64,000 nt of DNA from positions 1,228,501 to 1,292,500 of the forward strand of contig CAUEEP010000755.1 in NCBI GenBank assembly GCA_958450365.1, written 5' to 3'. The notes beneath the pieces were generated by a model. It had not been told where the DNA came from. It saw only the letters and a list, made by a program, of their open reading frames with translations, and made no database searches. A program made the position numbers and the translations under genes. The stretch comes from Mesorhabditis belari. Lineage: Eukaryota > Nematoda > Chromadorea > Rhabditida > Rhabditidae. Below are positions 53,201 to 62,503 of this stretch, in pieces; the stretch's first letter is position 1; every line of letters starts with the position of its first letter.

Positions 53201-55695
53201 ATCGAAAAGGGAACAATTATCATTCCACAGATCAGTTGTGTCATGTACAATGAAAAGGTGAGAGCTGTGGAGATTTCATTGAATGAGCTACAGCTACAGC
53301 GAAGCTATAGCTACAGCTAAGCTACAGCTACAGCTAAGCTACAGCTAAGCTACAGCTACAGCTAAGCTACAGCTATCTCTGTAAAGCCAACGTTACACTT
53401 TTGCAGTTTTAACTGAACTCTCGATTACAGATTTTCCCGGAAGCTCGTAAATTTAAACCCGAACGTTTCCTAAACGAAGATGGAACCTATAAAAAGGTAA
53501 ACGAACGACTTTTCTTTTCTGAACGACTTTCTTTATCTGAACTAGTGATTAGATAAAGTCTAAAACAATTTCTCTAAACTATTTATCCAAATCAGTATAA
53601 AACCATTTTAGTATCAAGAATTGATCCCATTCTCGCTCGGGAAACGTCAATGCGCCGGTGAGGGATTGGCTCGATTAGAGCTCTTCCTCTTTTTCACCAA
53701 TCTCATTCACAGATATGAGGTAATGATAAGATATGGACGGTCGTTGAATGTAAAAAAAACAAGTTTAACAGAAGATATGCTACTGAAATCAAGTTTTTCA
53801 GGTCTAAAAAAACCTCAAAGATTATTTCTAAAATTTACAAAAACTTCCATGTCTCTTTAAAGAAATACAGAAGAAAGAGTAAAAAAAAACAAAATTTCCT
53901 ACATTTTTCTCTTTCTCTAAATCTTTAAGGAAAAGACATGAAAGTTTTTGTAAATTGTAGAAATAATCTTTGAAGTTTTTTACACCTAAAAAACTTGATT
54001 TCATTAGTTTATTTTCTATTAAACTACTTCTATATTTTAGTCTTTATAAATTTCCAATGTGTTCTATTGGGTTGTCCAGTTATGAATGCGCGTTTTTTAC
54101 TATTCTTTAAATTTCTCAAGATACCGAAATCAAGAAAAAGATATATATGAGTATTATTCGAAAGCTGAAGATCTCCTCTAAATTTTCATATAAAAAGTTT
54201 TTGAATTTGTTCAGCTTTTGGGCAAATTGACTGCACAGAAGAAGAGGTGGTCAAAAAATGGAAGGGTGCCTTTGGATCAAGTTTTGGCTGCGCTCAAATT
54301 GAGTTAAAGGGGGGTATTAATCGCGGCCGGGTGACGATAAAAATTTTTTTACGGCAACCACCTGTTTTTTTGTTTTAATATCGCTGATTTTATTATAAAA
54401 AGAATAAAAATCACCCGGCTAGAGTGATTTGATGGGTTTACAAATTCTTGGAGACACTGCAAGGCTTGGAGAAAAACAAGATCGTCACTCATCAGACACC
54501 TCAGCTAAAAGGCACCTATTTGAGAAAACTAAAACCATAAGCGACCACAAATGAAAAAAGATCGAATTGTGTCAATCAAAGCGCTGAAGACGTCCTACGA
54601 TGGAGAAGATCCAGTCACTTTTGGTGAAGATGCGCTGGAAATTGATAAGATAGGAAGCCGATTTGTACTGCTGTACTTGAGCCGAACTGCTGTACTTGAG
54701 CGAAGATGAAAGTGAGCAAGAGGAAGAATTATAGATTAACAATTTATTTTTATTACTTTTTGTGCTTTTTATTTTGTTTTTAAATTTATCTGCAACTAAA
54801 ACTCAATCGATCTAGACTGTGCTGATGAGTGACGATCTTGTTTTTCTCCAAGCCTTGCAGTGTCTCCAAAAATTTGTAAACCCATCAAATCACTCTAGCC
54901 GGGTGATTTTTATTCTTTTTATAATAAAATCAGCGATATTAAAACAAAAAAACAGGTTGTTGCCGTAAAAAAATGTTTATCGTCACCTGGCCGCGATTAA
55001 TACCCCCCCCCCCCCCCCCCCTTTAACCGTTTGATGTTTGGCCAATAGATATATCAATACCAGTTTTTTTGTTTTAAATATAACAATTTCAGAGCATCTT
55101 TACTTTTCTGGGCGGTTATTTTCCACCATAAAACTTGAGGAATAGCTAAGCTGGAATGGGTTTTTTTCGAAAACGACCTCTCCCTTTGTGCAATCAATTT
55201 GCCCAAAAGCTGAACAAATTCCAAAGCTTTTTATATCCAAATGTAGAGGAGATCTTCAGCTTTCGAATGATATATAACACTCATATACATCTGTTCGATA
55301 TCTTGAGAAATTTACAAAATAGTAAAAACGCGCATTCATAACTGGACAACCCAATATAAATTTTATCCGGCAAAGTTTGTTAAGAAAAATTTGTTTAAAG
55401 AAGTCCGTTCTTTTTATTTACTTTAAGTGATAATACTTTAGATTTATAGAAAAATAATAACTTAACTTTGGACTTTTGCATAATTTCAAGAATGAGCTGA
55501 TCATTTTTCCTCTAAAAACTCTTTGTTCCATAACTTTGTCCAGCATTTCATATGTAAATTTTGCTCTAATTCACATTCACAATTGATAAAACCCATTTCT
55601 AGATCACCTCCGACGAGAAACCAACAATGGAGCGAAGTTTCAAAACCCTCATCCACACTCCTGACTTCACATGCAATTTTAAACCCCGTTTCTAA
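47208..55695 (+). CDS. Cytochrome P450, 15 exons
   Basis: Exons: 47208-47289, 48490-48606, 49097-49213, 50502-50614, 50655-50714, 50879-50950, 51008-51131, 51831-51928, 51968-52044, 52090-52133, 52901-53067, 53120-53257, 53431-53496, 53612-53719, 55603-55695; 491 aa, the usual size. An N-terminal membrane anchor ([15 protein letters not shown]) precedes a basic-proline hinge ([13 protein letters not shown]), placing it on the ER. I helix AGLETTTTT (301-309), K helix EIQR (358-361), PERF (413-416), and heme loop [13 protein letters not shown] with Cys439 as iron ligand are all present. It is a heme monooxygenase resembling nematode CYP2-clan enzymes; the substrate cannot be read from sequence. 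The last exon ends [14 protein letters not shown] and AATAAA follows at 55729. All frames agree, but introns total 7 kb of repeats and transposons. Confidence 0.92.
47335..47512. repeat. AAATAGGAACC minisatellite in P450 intron 1
   Basis: About 15 units of 10-12 bp. It ends where the mariner copy begins. Confidence 0.8.
47515..48036 (-). mobile_element. Mariner relic in P450 intron 1, second copy of block
   Basis: Ends TTGGGTTGGTGAATTCTGCG and the complement of TTGGGTTGGTGAATTGAAAA, flanked by TA. On the minus strand 47763-47575 encodes the mariner C-terminus [18 protein letters not shown] ending NNNGYYLE. The N-terminal two thirds are missing. Confidence 0.85.
48037..48206. repeat. Flank shared with 43509-43680
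   Basis: Same order and about 90 percent identity by eye, including CGCCAGACGACGAGCGATTA. It shows that the duplicated block is larger than the transposon. Confidence 0.75.
48669..48923. mobile_element. Short TIR element in P450 intron 2
   Basis: Ends GTCAGCTCCGAGCCAAGCTG and the complement of GTCAGCTCCGAGCCAAACTG. ATGAT occurs on both sides. GC-richer interior without ORF. Confidence 0.65.
49262..49357 (-). pseudogene. tRNA-like sequence in P450 intron 3
   Basis: The minus strand has a D arm (TAGCTCAGTCGAATAGGTTA), a loop CTTGGAA giving UGG, an insert of about 18 nt, and a T arm GTTCAATCCCC. The anticodon and T stems contain mismatches, so it is probably a decayed tRNA (Pro-like). Confidence 0.4.
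49605..50304. repeat. 15-bp minisatellite in P450 intron 3
   Basis: About 46 units of ACGGAAGCTTACCTA. Variants are grouped: about 9 GGCTTG units first, then TACCTG, a few GCCTG, then about 30 TACCTA units, with one short irregular unit near 50010. Because 15 is divisible by 3, up to three frames are open for more than 160 codons. None is a gene. Confidence 0.9.
51131..51457. repeat. GGATAGCTGG 10-bp array in P450 intron 7
   Basis: About 30 units with a decayed GGAGCGGAGC centre near 51340-51400. Confidence 0.85.
51572..51646. repeat. Inverse-orientation GGATAGCTGG array
   Basis: Seven units of CCAGCTATCC, the complement of the 51131 array, about 120 bp away in the same intron. The transcript could fold back. 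Confidence 0.85.
52175..52860. repeat. Inverted repeat around a MITE in P450 intron 10
   Basis: TAACAAATAGAAAGTAAGAA...GACATAAACTACAGCAAAAT at 52205-52275 is inverted at 52745-52830. The MITE at 52284 and a smaller palindrome (TATAAAGCATATAATACT) lie between. Confidence 0.7.
52284..52566. mobile_element. Palindromic MITE, second copy
   Basis: Same ends (CCGTATTTCTTCGAATAGAA) and arms as 14858-15129, with TA on both sides. Confidence 0.8.
53285..53382. repeat. AGCTACAGCTA simple repeat in P450 intron 12
   Basis: AGCTAC and AGCTA units over about 95 bp. Confidence 0.75.
54067..55354. mobile_element. Mariner-type long-TIR MITE interrupted by a TTAA element
   Basis: Same family as 33365-33933 (ends TTGGGTTGTCCAGTTATGAA, TA flanks). 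It is split after GAGTTAA by the element at 54308 and resumes at TTAACCGTTTG. It lies in the last P450 intron. Confidence 0.85.
54308..55022. mobile_element. piggyBac-type (TTAA) element nested in MITE
   Basis: Near-identical to 44408-45117, in the opposite orientation through its asymmetric middle. TTAA is duplicated at 54304-54307 and 55023-55026, and the uninterrupted target (CTCAAATTGAGTTAACCG on the minus strand) is seen at about 33690. The right end has a run of about 20 C. Confidence 0.85.
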
Positions 55696-55751
55696 CTTTA
55701 TCATCTTGTAACTTATTCGTAAATAGTCAATAAATCTAATTTCGATTTACT

Positions 55752-55918
55752 AAAGGGTTTATAATAGTTTATAACAGTTTATAACAGTTTATAGCAGTTT
55801 ATAACAGTTTATAATAGTTTATAATAGTTTATAATAGTTTATAATAGTTTATAATAGTTTATAACAGTTTATAATAGTTTATAATAGTTTATAATAGTTT
55901 ATAACAGTTTATTACAGT
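55752..55918. repeat. TTTATAATAG 10-bp array
   Basis: About 16 units with TTTATAACAG variants, between the P450 and the NTF2-like gene. Confidence 0.85.
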
Positions 55919-55995
55919 TAAAAATAAGTCTAGAAAGAAAATGCACCAAGTAAAAGGGTAAAGTTGTTATTTAAACAATAATGATTTCAAACCTT

Positions 55996-57890
55996 TTAAA
56001 TATTTGAGATCTTGGTCGTGTAGTAGTCGAGCTCCATCAAATACTTATCGCCATCTTTCTTCCAGTACTAAATTAAAGATTTGAAGAAAATTTATGCATT
56101 AATTTGTTTAACTTTAATGTTTTTATAACAATTCCATTATACTACATACTACATAATATACCATTATACTACCATTATACTACATTATACTCCATTATAC
56201 TACACTATACAATTCCATTATACTACATAAAGCTTAAAAGCTCAAAAGTGTTGAGCTTTTAGGCTTTCTTTATCTAATAAATGTTGTACTTTCCATTTAT
56301 CGTATAATTTATTATTATCTTCTAAGCATTTATATTATTATAATCATTTATGAAATCTACCTGAGTCTTGTCAATAACCATTTTTGTATCGTTTCCTTCA
56401 TGAAGTGTCATTTCGTAAGCGTAACGAATCAATTCCTCACCTCCCGTAAAAGATTCGTTTGAAACCTAAAATGAAACTCTCAGCAAAAGAACGAGTGAAG
56501 TTTAATTGCCAACCAAAAACAAACCTTGCATTGCCAATTCGATCCACAGCTTATCCACTCTTTAAACAACTCGGAGATTTCTAAAATTAAAAACTTTAAA
56601 CTGAAAACTGGTACTTGTGGAGTATCCGGGGGAGTCTTTCAATATCCGGGGTAAACTTTCAAAAACCAACCAGGCTTTACCGCTGTTTGCGTGTGGTACC
56701 AAACATAATAATTAAATAAATTTGTGAAGTACAACAGTGACTATTTGTAACAGTGACAATGAATACGACTTGTAAAAATCTATCGAATTAACTTCTAGGC
56801 CAGGAGGCCAAATATCAACACATAAAACTACCGCAAAAAATGGTTTTGAAGAAAAAAAAGTGACCCGCCAACTAGGATAGTATCAACATTTCTAATAATG
56901 ACATAAAAAATGACATAGAAGTTACGTTTTTGATCGAGTATCACCTCGAATCACGTAATCACCTCGAATAAATTGAATATCTTTACATTTGAAGGGAATT
57001 TGCGGTACTTTTCCAATATCGGGGGAGCGGAAGGATTATCGGGGGAGCGAAAGGAAAATCGGGGGAGCAAATTTTGACAGCGCTACATGTGTCCTATTTA
57101 AAATTGTGACGAACGGGAGCTTGCTTTGTTGCAAAAAGTTATCGACTCGAATTCCTCTTGGGGACCTTTCGCCGTGCGCAAGTGTCACATACCCAGCGAA
57201 ATAGATCTTTTCCCTTTGGAGCGGACTTTCATCGATTCGCCACAGTTGCAAATCCACGACTGGATGACTCCTTTGGTGACGAAATAATCGATTGCCGTCG
57301 ATTTCTTGACGCACAAATATCGGAGAAGCGCATCGTCGTTAAAGTTTAAAAAAAAACGTTGCCGTTAAAATACAGTCCCGGAAATGCATTTTTCGAGGGG
57401 GCAAAATTTGCTCCCCCGATTTTCCTTTCGCTCCCCCGATAATCCTTCCGCTCCCCCGATATTGGAAAAGAACCAATACCTTTACATTTGAAGGGAATTT
57501 GCCACCAAATCACTTATAACGTATATAAAATTTTACCCCACTGGATCTTAAAATTTTACCACCCCGGATATTGAAAGACCCCCCCCCCCCCGGATACTCC
57601 ACAAGTACCTGAAAACTTTAAAAACTTAAAACAATACGCCCATCATTCGTGCATAATCTTTAAATTTTTACCTTGATGTCCCTTGTAGATTTTCCTCTCT
57701 TTTACATCGATTTCAAGCGCATTTTGGTCAATGTACGAAAGAAAGCTAAACAAAAATTGTAAGAAAAGTATTTTTTTTTAAAAACAAACTGGCTAAAATC
57801 GGGTTTCTTTCCCTCTTTTGGAGCGCATCCTTTGCCAGTCATTGCGAGCAGAGTTGGACGGAGAGCTGCTTCGAGACTTTTCTTCAGCAT
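55996..57890 (-). CDS. NTF2-like domain protein
   Basis: Five minus-strand exons give 135 aa: 57890-57790, 57745-57672, 56580-56525, 56465-56361, 56067-55996. TTTCAG lies five bases before the ATG, fitting a spliced-leader acceptor. The C-terminal half (GGEELIRYAYEMTLHEGND, then WKKDGDKYLMELDYYTTK) has the cone-shaped NTF2-like pattern found in many small nematode proteins, where it is read as a ligand-binding or scaffold fold. There is no signal peptide. A 1-kb MITE occupies intron 2. The family assignment rests on pattern only and the function is unknown. Confidence 0.7.
56614..57605. mobile_element. TIR element in NTF2-like intron 2
   Basis: Ends CTTGTGGAGTATCCGGGGG and the complement, flanked by TA. 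It contains a second palindromic element at about 57008-57469. Confidence 0.75.
57008..57469. mobile_element. Inner palindromic element with CGGGGGAGC repeats
   Basis: Arms CTTTTCCAATATCGGGGGAG with three CGGGGGAGC motifs each. TTTACATTTGAAGGGAATTT flanks it on both sides as a direct repeat. The GC-rich centre has no identifiable ORF. Confidence 0.65.
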
Positions 57891-58586
57891 TCTACCTGAA
57901 ATTTATCCAAAAACATCATTTAATAAGAATTAAGCCAAGAAAATAACTGATTTTTTCCAAGATAGATCAATCTTTATAAGTACTGAGATCCTAGTCTTAT
58001 CTATAGATGCATTTGATCAAAGAATAATACAGAAAACGTGAGATTTTGGAATGAAAAAAACGGGAAAAAGGGAGAGATCCGAGAGAAATAAATGGGAAAA
58101 CAAGTCAAAACGCGTGTGCTCTAACAAAGATCAAAAAAAAAGAAGAAAGTTCTCGGTTTGATTTCAAGAATAAAAAAAAAGCGATTCATTACCGAGGTTT
58201 CTTATAAAAAGTAGATATCAAAAGTAGAAGTTGAGAAATCAAAGACAAAAATTCACAACTCACACATAAAATAATTATACAATAATTGGGATAGGCTAAT
58301 TTCCGCTACTTTTTTCGCGCAACAGGGTCATTTGCGCAACTGGGTCGTTTGAGGGTAAGTGCTGCAAGCTCTTCGGGAAATAGTTGGGCTAAACCTGAGC
58401 CATTCTTAGAGAGCTTGCAGAACTGACCCCCTCCCAGACCTGCCTAAGTGCATCCCCGCCTGGCAATGCGCTATTACCGTTAATACCCTAATAGAATGCC
58501 ATCTCTTCGTACAGTCGCGTAGTCTAACTTCTTTTTAGAAAATCCATTTTTTCAAGAAGAAGAAGATTTTAATGAAACTGTTTTAG
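57891..58586. other. Divergent intergenic region
   Basis: Contains a truncated copy of the 8981 MITE near 58288-58350 and a GC-richer stretch to 58480. No exon is seen before 58587. Confidence 0.45.
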
Positions 58587-59321
58587 CCACTCAAAATTCC
58601 TGAATGCGTTATTTGTCAGGATGAATGTGCGTTTTAGCATCATTTTGCAGGAAATTTCTTTTAGACTCAAATCATATCGAGACAAAAGAATCTCGCGCTC
58701 TTTAGTGTAATCATATCATTTGTACGGAATGTTTTATAAAGACGCGGAGACCAAATGTGGATGCGAAGACCAGAGAGGTGATGAAATACGAAATTACTTG
58801 TCCAATTTGCGATAAAAGATCCGCCACAAACATTGATAAATTGAAGGATCGATTTCAAGGTAAATCAGACTTTTATCTATTGGTAAGCTTGATTTAGATT
58901 TCCTGGGCGAATTGCCTGAAGTGACCAATCAAATGGAATCTTTGAGAAAAGCTACAACTTGTGCTGGATGTGATAAAAGGTAGGGTTGATGTTGAATTCT
59001 AGGTTTTGTTAGGGTTTTAGGGTTTTATTTACACCGAAACTGTTTATGCAATTTACATTTAAGGCTTATGAAATAGTAAAGGAACTTCAAAAGGAATCGA
59101 AAAATGTCATCAAGGCGTACAAGAATTCGTTCCCAGAATTACACAAGGAACTTCTCCATGATATCAACACATTTGAGACGGTAAGTTTTTGAACGAAGAC
59201 GAACGACGAGTACATGAACAAGTCATTTGCGTAATTTGTGATTTCTCTTTATAAAAATAGTCCTATTTTATAATTTTTTTTTTTTTTTTTTTTTTTTCCC
59301 CCCCTTTTTGAAAAAAAAGAA

Positions 59322-59361
<40 letters not shown>

Positions 59362-59378
59362 TGGTTTTTTTTTTTTTT

Positions 59379-59428
<50 letters not shown>

Positions 59429-59597
59429 AAGTTGAAGACAAATTTTGAAATCACCGCTGAGAAGTATTTGCCTTGTTTACGCAAATTCGATACGGAAATC
59501 AAGGTTAGCTTAACTTTTTGGACCGAAATTGAAGTTTACTTCTTTTAATTGAAGTTAGGAAATGATCGAAAGGCTTCACAGGGATCCAAAAGCCTAA
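58587..59597 (+). pseudogene. Broken RING-finger gene copy
   Basis: Exon-like blocks parallel the next gene: PLKIPECVICQDE (58587-58626), the RING exon (58665-58859) with CNHIICTECF and CPICDKRS, DFLGELPEVTNQ (58898-58979), then AYEIVKELQKESKNVIK and LKTNFEITAEKYLP. A TAG at 58703-58705 interrupts the RING just before CNH. The first-RING exons and the two B-box exons present in the downstream gene are absent, and the phase breaks at 58979. It is a 5'- and internally deleted duplicate. Confidence 0.7.
59268..59428. repeat. Poly-T tract
   Basis: About 160 bp, almost all T, inside the broken RING copy. Length is unreliable in assemblies. Confidence 0.85.
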
Positions 59598-59783
59598 GAG
59601 AATATTGTATTGAGAAATGCCATTGACTTTTTATACCATTTCTTTTTGCTAATAAAATGTTCAAATTTTTTGTTTATGCAGTAAAATATTTTTGAAACGT
59701 GAATGTTTATCTCAAGCATTTAAAAAAGTTACATCCATATTTTCAGTAAGACTTCACCGTCTCCGATCATTTTCTTTTTAGAA

Positions 59784-61129
59784 ATGAAAGTGTTCGAGTC
59801 GCTGAATTGCTTTCTTTGCAAGAAACCGTGTAAGTTGTTGGGTCTTTATTTATAAGCTTTAAGAAACTGATGAACATTTTCAATCTTTCAGTTGCCCGTA
59901 TCGCCAATCAGCCTCGTTCACCACGGATCTTGAATTGCGGATTGGCCGTATGTCATGAATGCTTTGAGATGGAAAAGGCTAAATCGTTGGCGACAAACTT
60001 TGTAGCACATCTAGTTGGGAGTTATCTATTTGGTAAGCAAAGTTTGCCAGTGAAAATCTGGTACGAGTTGGTACTACTTTTGATAACCTGAAGGTTGATC
60101 ATATTATTATAATTAATATTATTATAATAATTATATTATTCTTTATAGGTAATGTGAGAAAACATCATTGCAACTACACGTGTTGTTACTCGAATCCCAA
60201 CTTTGCATACTATTTAATTGGTGGGTGGAATTTCGTGGATTTGTTAGTAGCATAATTTAGATATTCTATCGCAAGAAGAGTCTCTTGCACTCGCTCCAAC
60301 AAAAGACGGATATGTACTTGAGAAGGTTTTAAGCCTTATGTGATACTGATGAAACCCTTTTAGCCATTCCAAATTCCTGAATGCCCGGTTTGCCATGAGG
60401 AATGTGAGTTTTTATATTATTTTCGGAAAACATTTCTTTTAGATTCAATCACGGTCGAAGCAAAGAAATCAATCGTTCTCGCTTGCAATCACGCCATTTG
60501 CACGGAATGCGCTTTGAATTTACGGGAACTGAATCCGAATGAAGTCACTAGAGAGAATGAGGACATTATCACTTGTCCGCTCTGTAGAAAGGGAACTGAC
60601 ACAAAGGTTAATAAGGCGAAAAATCTACTGCAAGGTAAAGTAGGCATTTGAATCATCAGCAAGTTTGTTTTAGATTTCCTGGCTGAGTTGGAATCAATGA
60701 GAGGAACTTGCGCTGAATGCGACAAAAAGGTAGGATTGATAGTGCGTTTCGTTTCGTAGAGTTTTTTTAGTACATTGTTGATGAAATGCTTCGATGCGTT
60801 GATTGCAAAACTGAGGTTAGTTTTTTTAAAGAAGGGATTATTTGATAACTTTCAGATTTGTGCTATGTGTGTTTTTAAAAACCATCGCACACATAAGGCC
60901 TGTCCTCTTTTGGGAGAAAAGGTAGAGTTTTGCAGATTTTAAAGTTTTTGCAATGTACGTTTAAGGCTGATGAAATGTTCGAGACACTAAAAAGCGATTC
61001 AAGAAATGTCATCCAGGTATGATTAGCTTTTCAATCGAAATTAAATTTTACTTTTAGAAAAGGATCGAAACGCTTGACCAGGAGGCGAATGTTTTTTTGG
61101 TTTTAAAAACTTTAGTGATTTTACCTTAA
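59784..61129 (+). CDS. Double-RING/B-box (TRIM-like) protein
   Basis: Eleven exons give 281 aa: 59784-59829, 59892-60032, 60149-60220, 60261-60325, 60364-60403, 60443-60634, 60674-60729, 60771-60815, 60856-60921, 60966-61016, 61058-61129. An N-terminal RING-like unit has CFLCKKPF and CGLAVCHECF. A canonical C3HC4 RING follows: Cys115, Cys118, Cys136, His138, Cys141, Cys144, Cys166, Cys169. Next is a B-box-like zinc site (CAECDKK, CVDCKTE, CAMC, HRTH). The short tail lacks an SPRY or NHL domain. A RING of this kind usually acts as an E3 ubiquitin ligase; the target is unknown. The ATG follows a TTTTTAG acceptor by two bases, suggesting trans-splicing. It is the intact partner of the broken copy upstream. 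Confidence 0.8.
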
Positions 61130-61970
61130 CGAAACATTGGGCATATTTATTAGTCCATTAAATCTATTGTTTTACGCACTTTTAAACCATTTATGGTTTT
61201 TAATTATTAATGCACATATTTCCTTTTTTTTACTTTTTCTGAACTTTTAAATTGTTATTCTCAATCTGCTTTATTTGTCACAACTAGAACAATTTTTTTG
61301 CGCAAACACTTTCAAATGTCTCTGTAGATACACTTAATAAACTCTTTTAAATCTTTTTTTTACACACTTTTAAACCATTTATCACCCGAATGCACACTTC
61401 CTGGCGCCGACGACGATGATACTAAAAATAAAGCTACATTAGTCCATTAAACTTGGTAAATTTCAAAGTGAAAGATTGAAAGCGAGAATGTATCTTTTGG
61501 CTAAATTTATATCCGATCAAGATAAGATTGCCACAAGCATGCTAATTATAGGCGGTAAATTTTGTACAGGGCAGGACAGATCCTGAAGCTGATCAACCTA
61601 AAACTTGGTCTTGTACTTACTTGGTCGATTGATGGCCTCCAATCGGGGTACGAAGCTCAGCGAGCGAAGACGGGGAAATGCGCATTCGAATGAAAGGAAA
61701 CGACAACCATCTGAAGGAAAAGAAAGAGAACGAACAGAATGAAATCAAGAAGTTGAATTCAATCAAAACGTACACTTTTTGTAATTTGAATTCGCAATTG
61801 ACATTTGCATCCTCGAATAAAATAATTGAATAAAATTCTGCGTCGTATGGTATATGGCTCATGTCATTTGGCCACCTCAGCCTACTGACCGTCCCTTTTT
61901 AAGCTTTTCGTTGCTTTCTGTTTACAATCCTCTTTACAGCCTAAGCCCCTAATCTTTTGCCGAAGAATGT
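61130..61970. other. Intergenic DNA, nothing recognised
   Basis: AT-rich. CACACTTTTAAACCATTTAT occurs twice (about 61180 and 61363). No supported gene. Confidence 0.45.
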
Positions 61971-62042
61971 GCTTCCTTGGCGCAGTCGGCACCGTGTCAG
62001 TCTCAGAATCCGAAGGTCGAGAGTTCGAGCCTCTCAGGGAAC
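61971..62042 (+). tRNA. tRNA-Met-like gene with CAG anticodon, possibly a pseudogene
   Basis: 72 nt; T arm GAGAG/CTCTC perfect; D loop and anticodon loop CTCAGAA resemble elongator tRNA-Met (CTCATAA) but the anticodon reads CAG. The acceptor has one mismatch, the D stem one, and the anticodon stem an A-C pair. Leu tRNAs normally have a long variable arm, which is absent. Either a Met-derived pseudogene or an odd reassigned tRNA. Confidence 0.5.
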
Positions 62043-62503
62043 AATTATTTTGGCTTTTTTGATAACTTTTTGTTAAAAACGGTAGAAGCTTGTTTTTTTA
62101 TGCATTTTAGTTCGTATTGCCTATTTTCAGATTCCAGACACAGCCCACTTTGTCAACTTTTGCTTTATTGAGAATCAACAGCACCGAATGGCGACGATTC
62201 GAATGCCACCAGAATACTCGCCTTGGAAAGAAGACAGGTAAATGGAAAGAAGTTTGCAAGAAGCTTTGGAAAGTTGCACTTTTTGATGCAGCTTTATTGT
62301 TTTTGTGTTCCAGACAAGTTATTTCTACATTTTCCAATGACTTTCGCCCAAAAATTGGCTTCTAATTTGGGGTTAAATTTCGATTAAAAGACATCAAATT
62401 TACGACGGAAATGATTACATTAACGAGCCTTTTTCAGTTTGATAAGAGAATCAAAAGAAAAATTTTTCCGAAAAAGCTTTGAAGGCAAAATTTCTTGGAA
62501 AAT

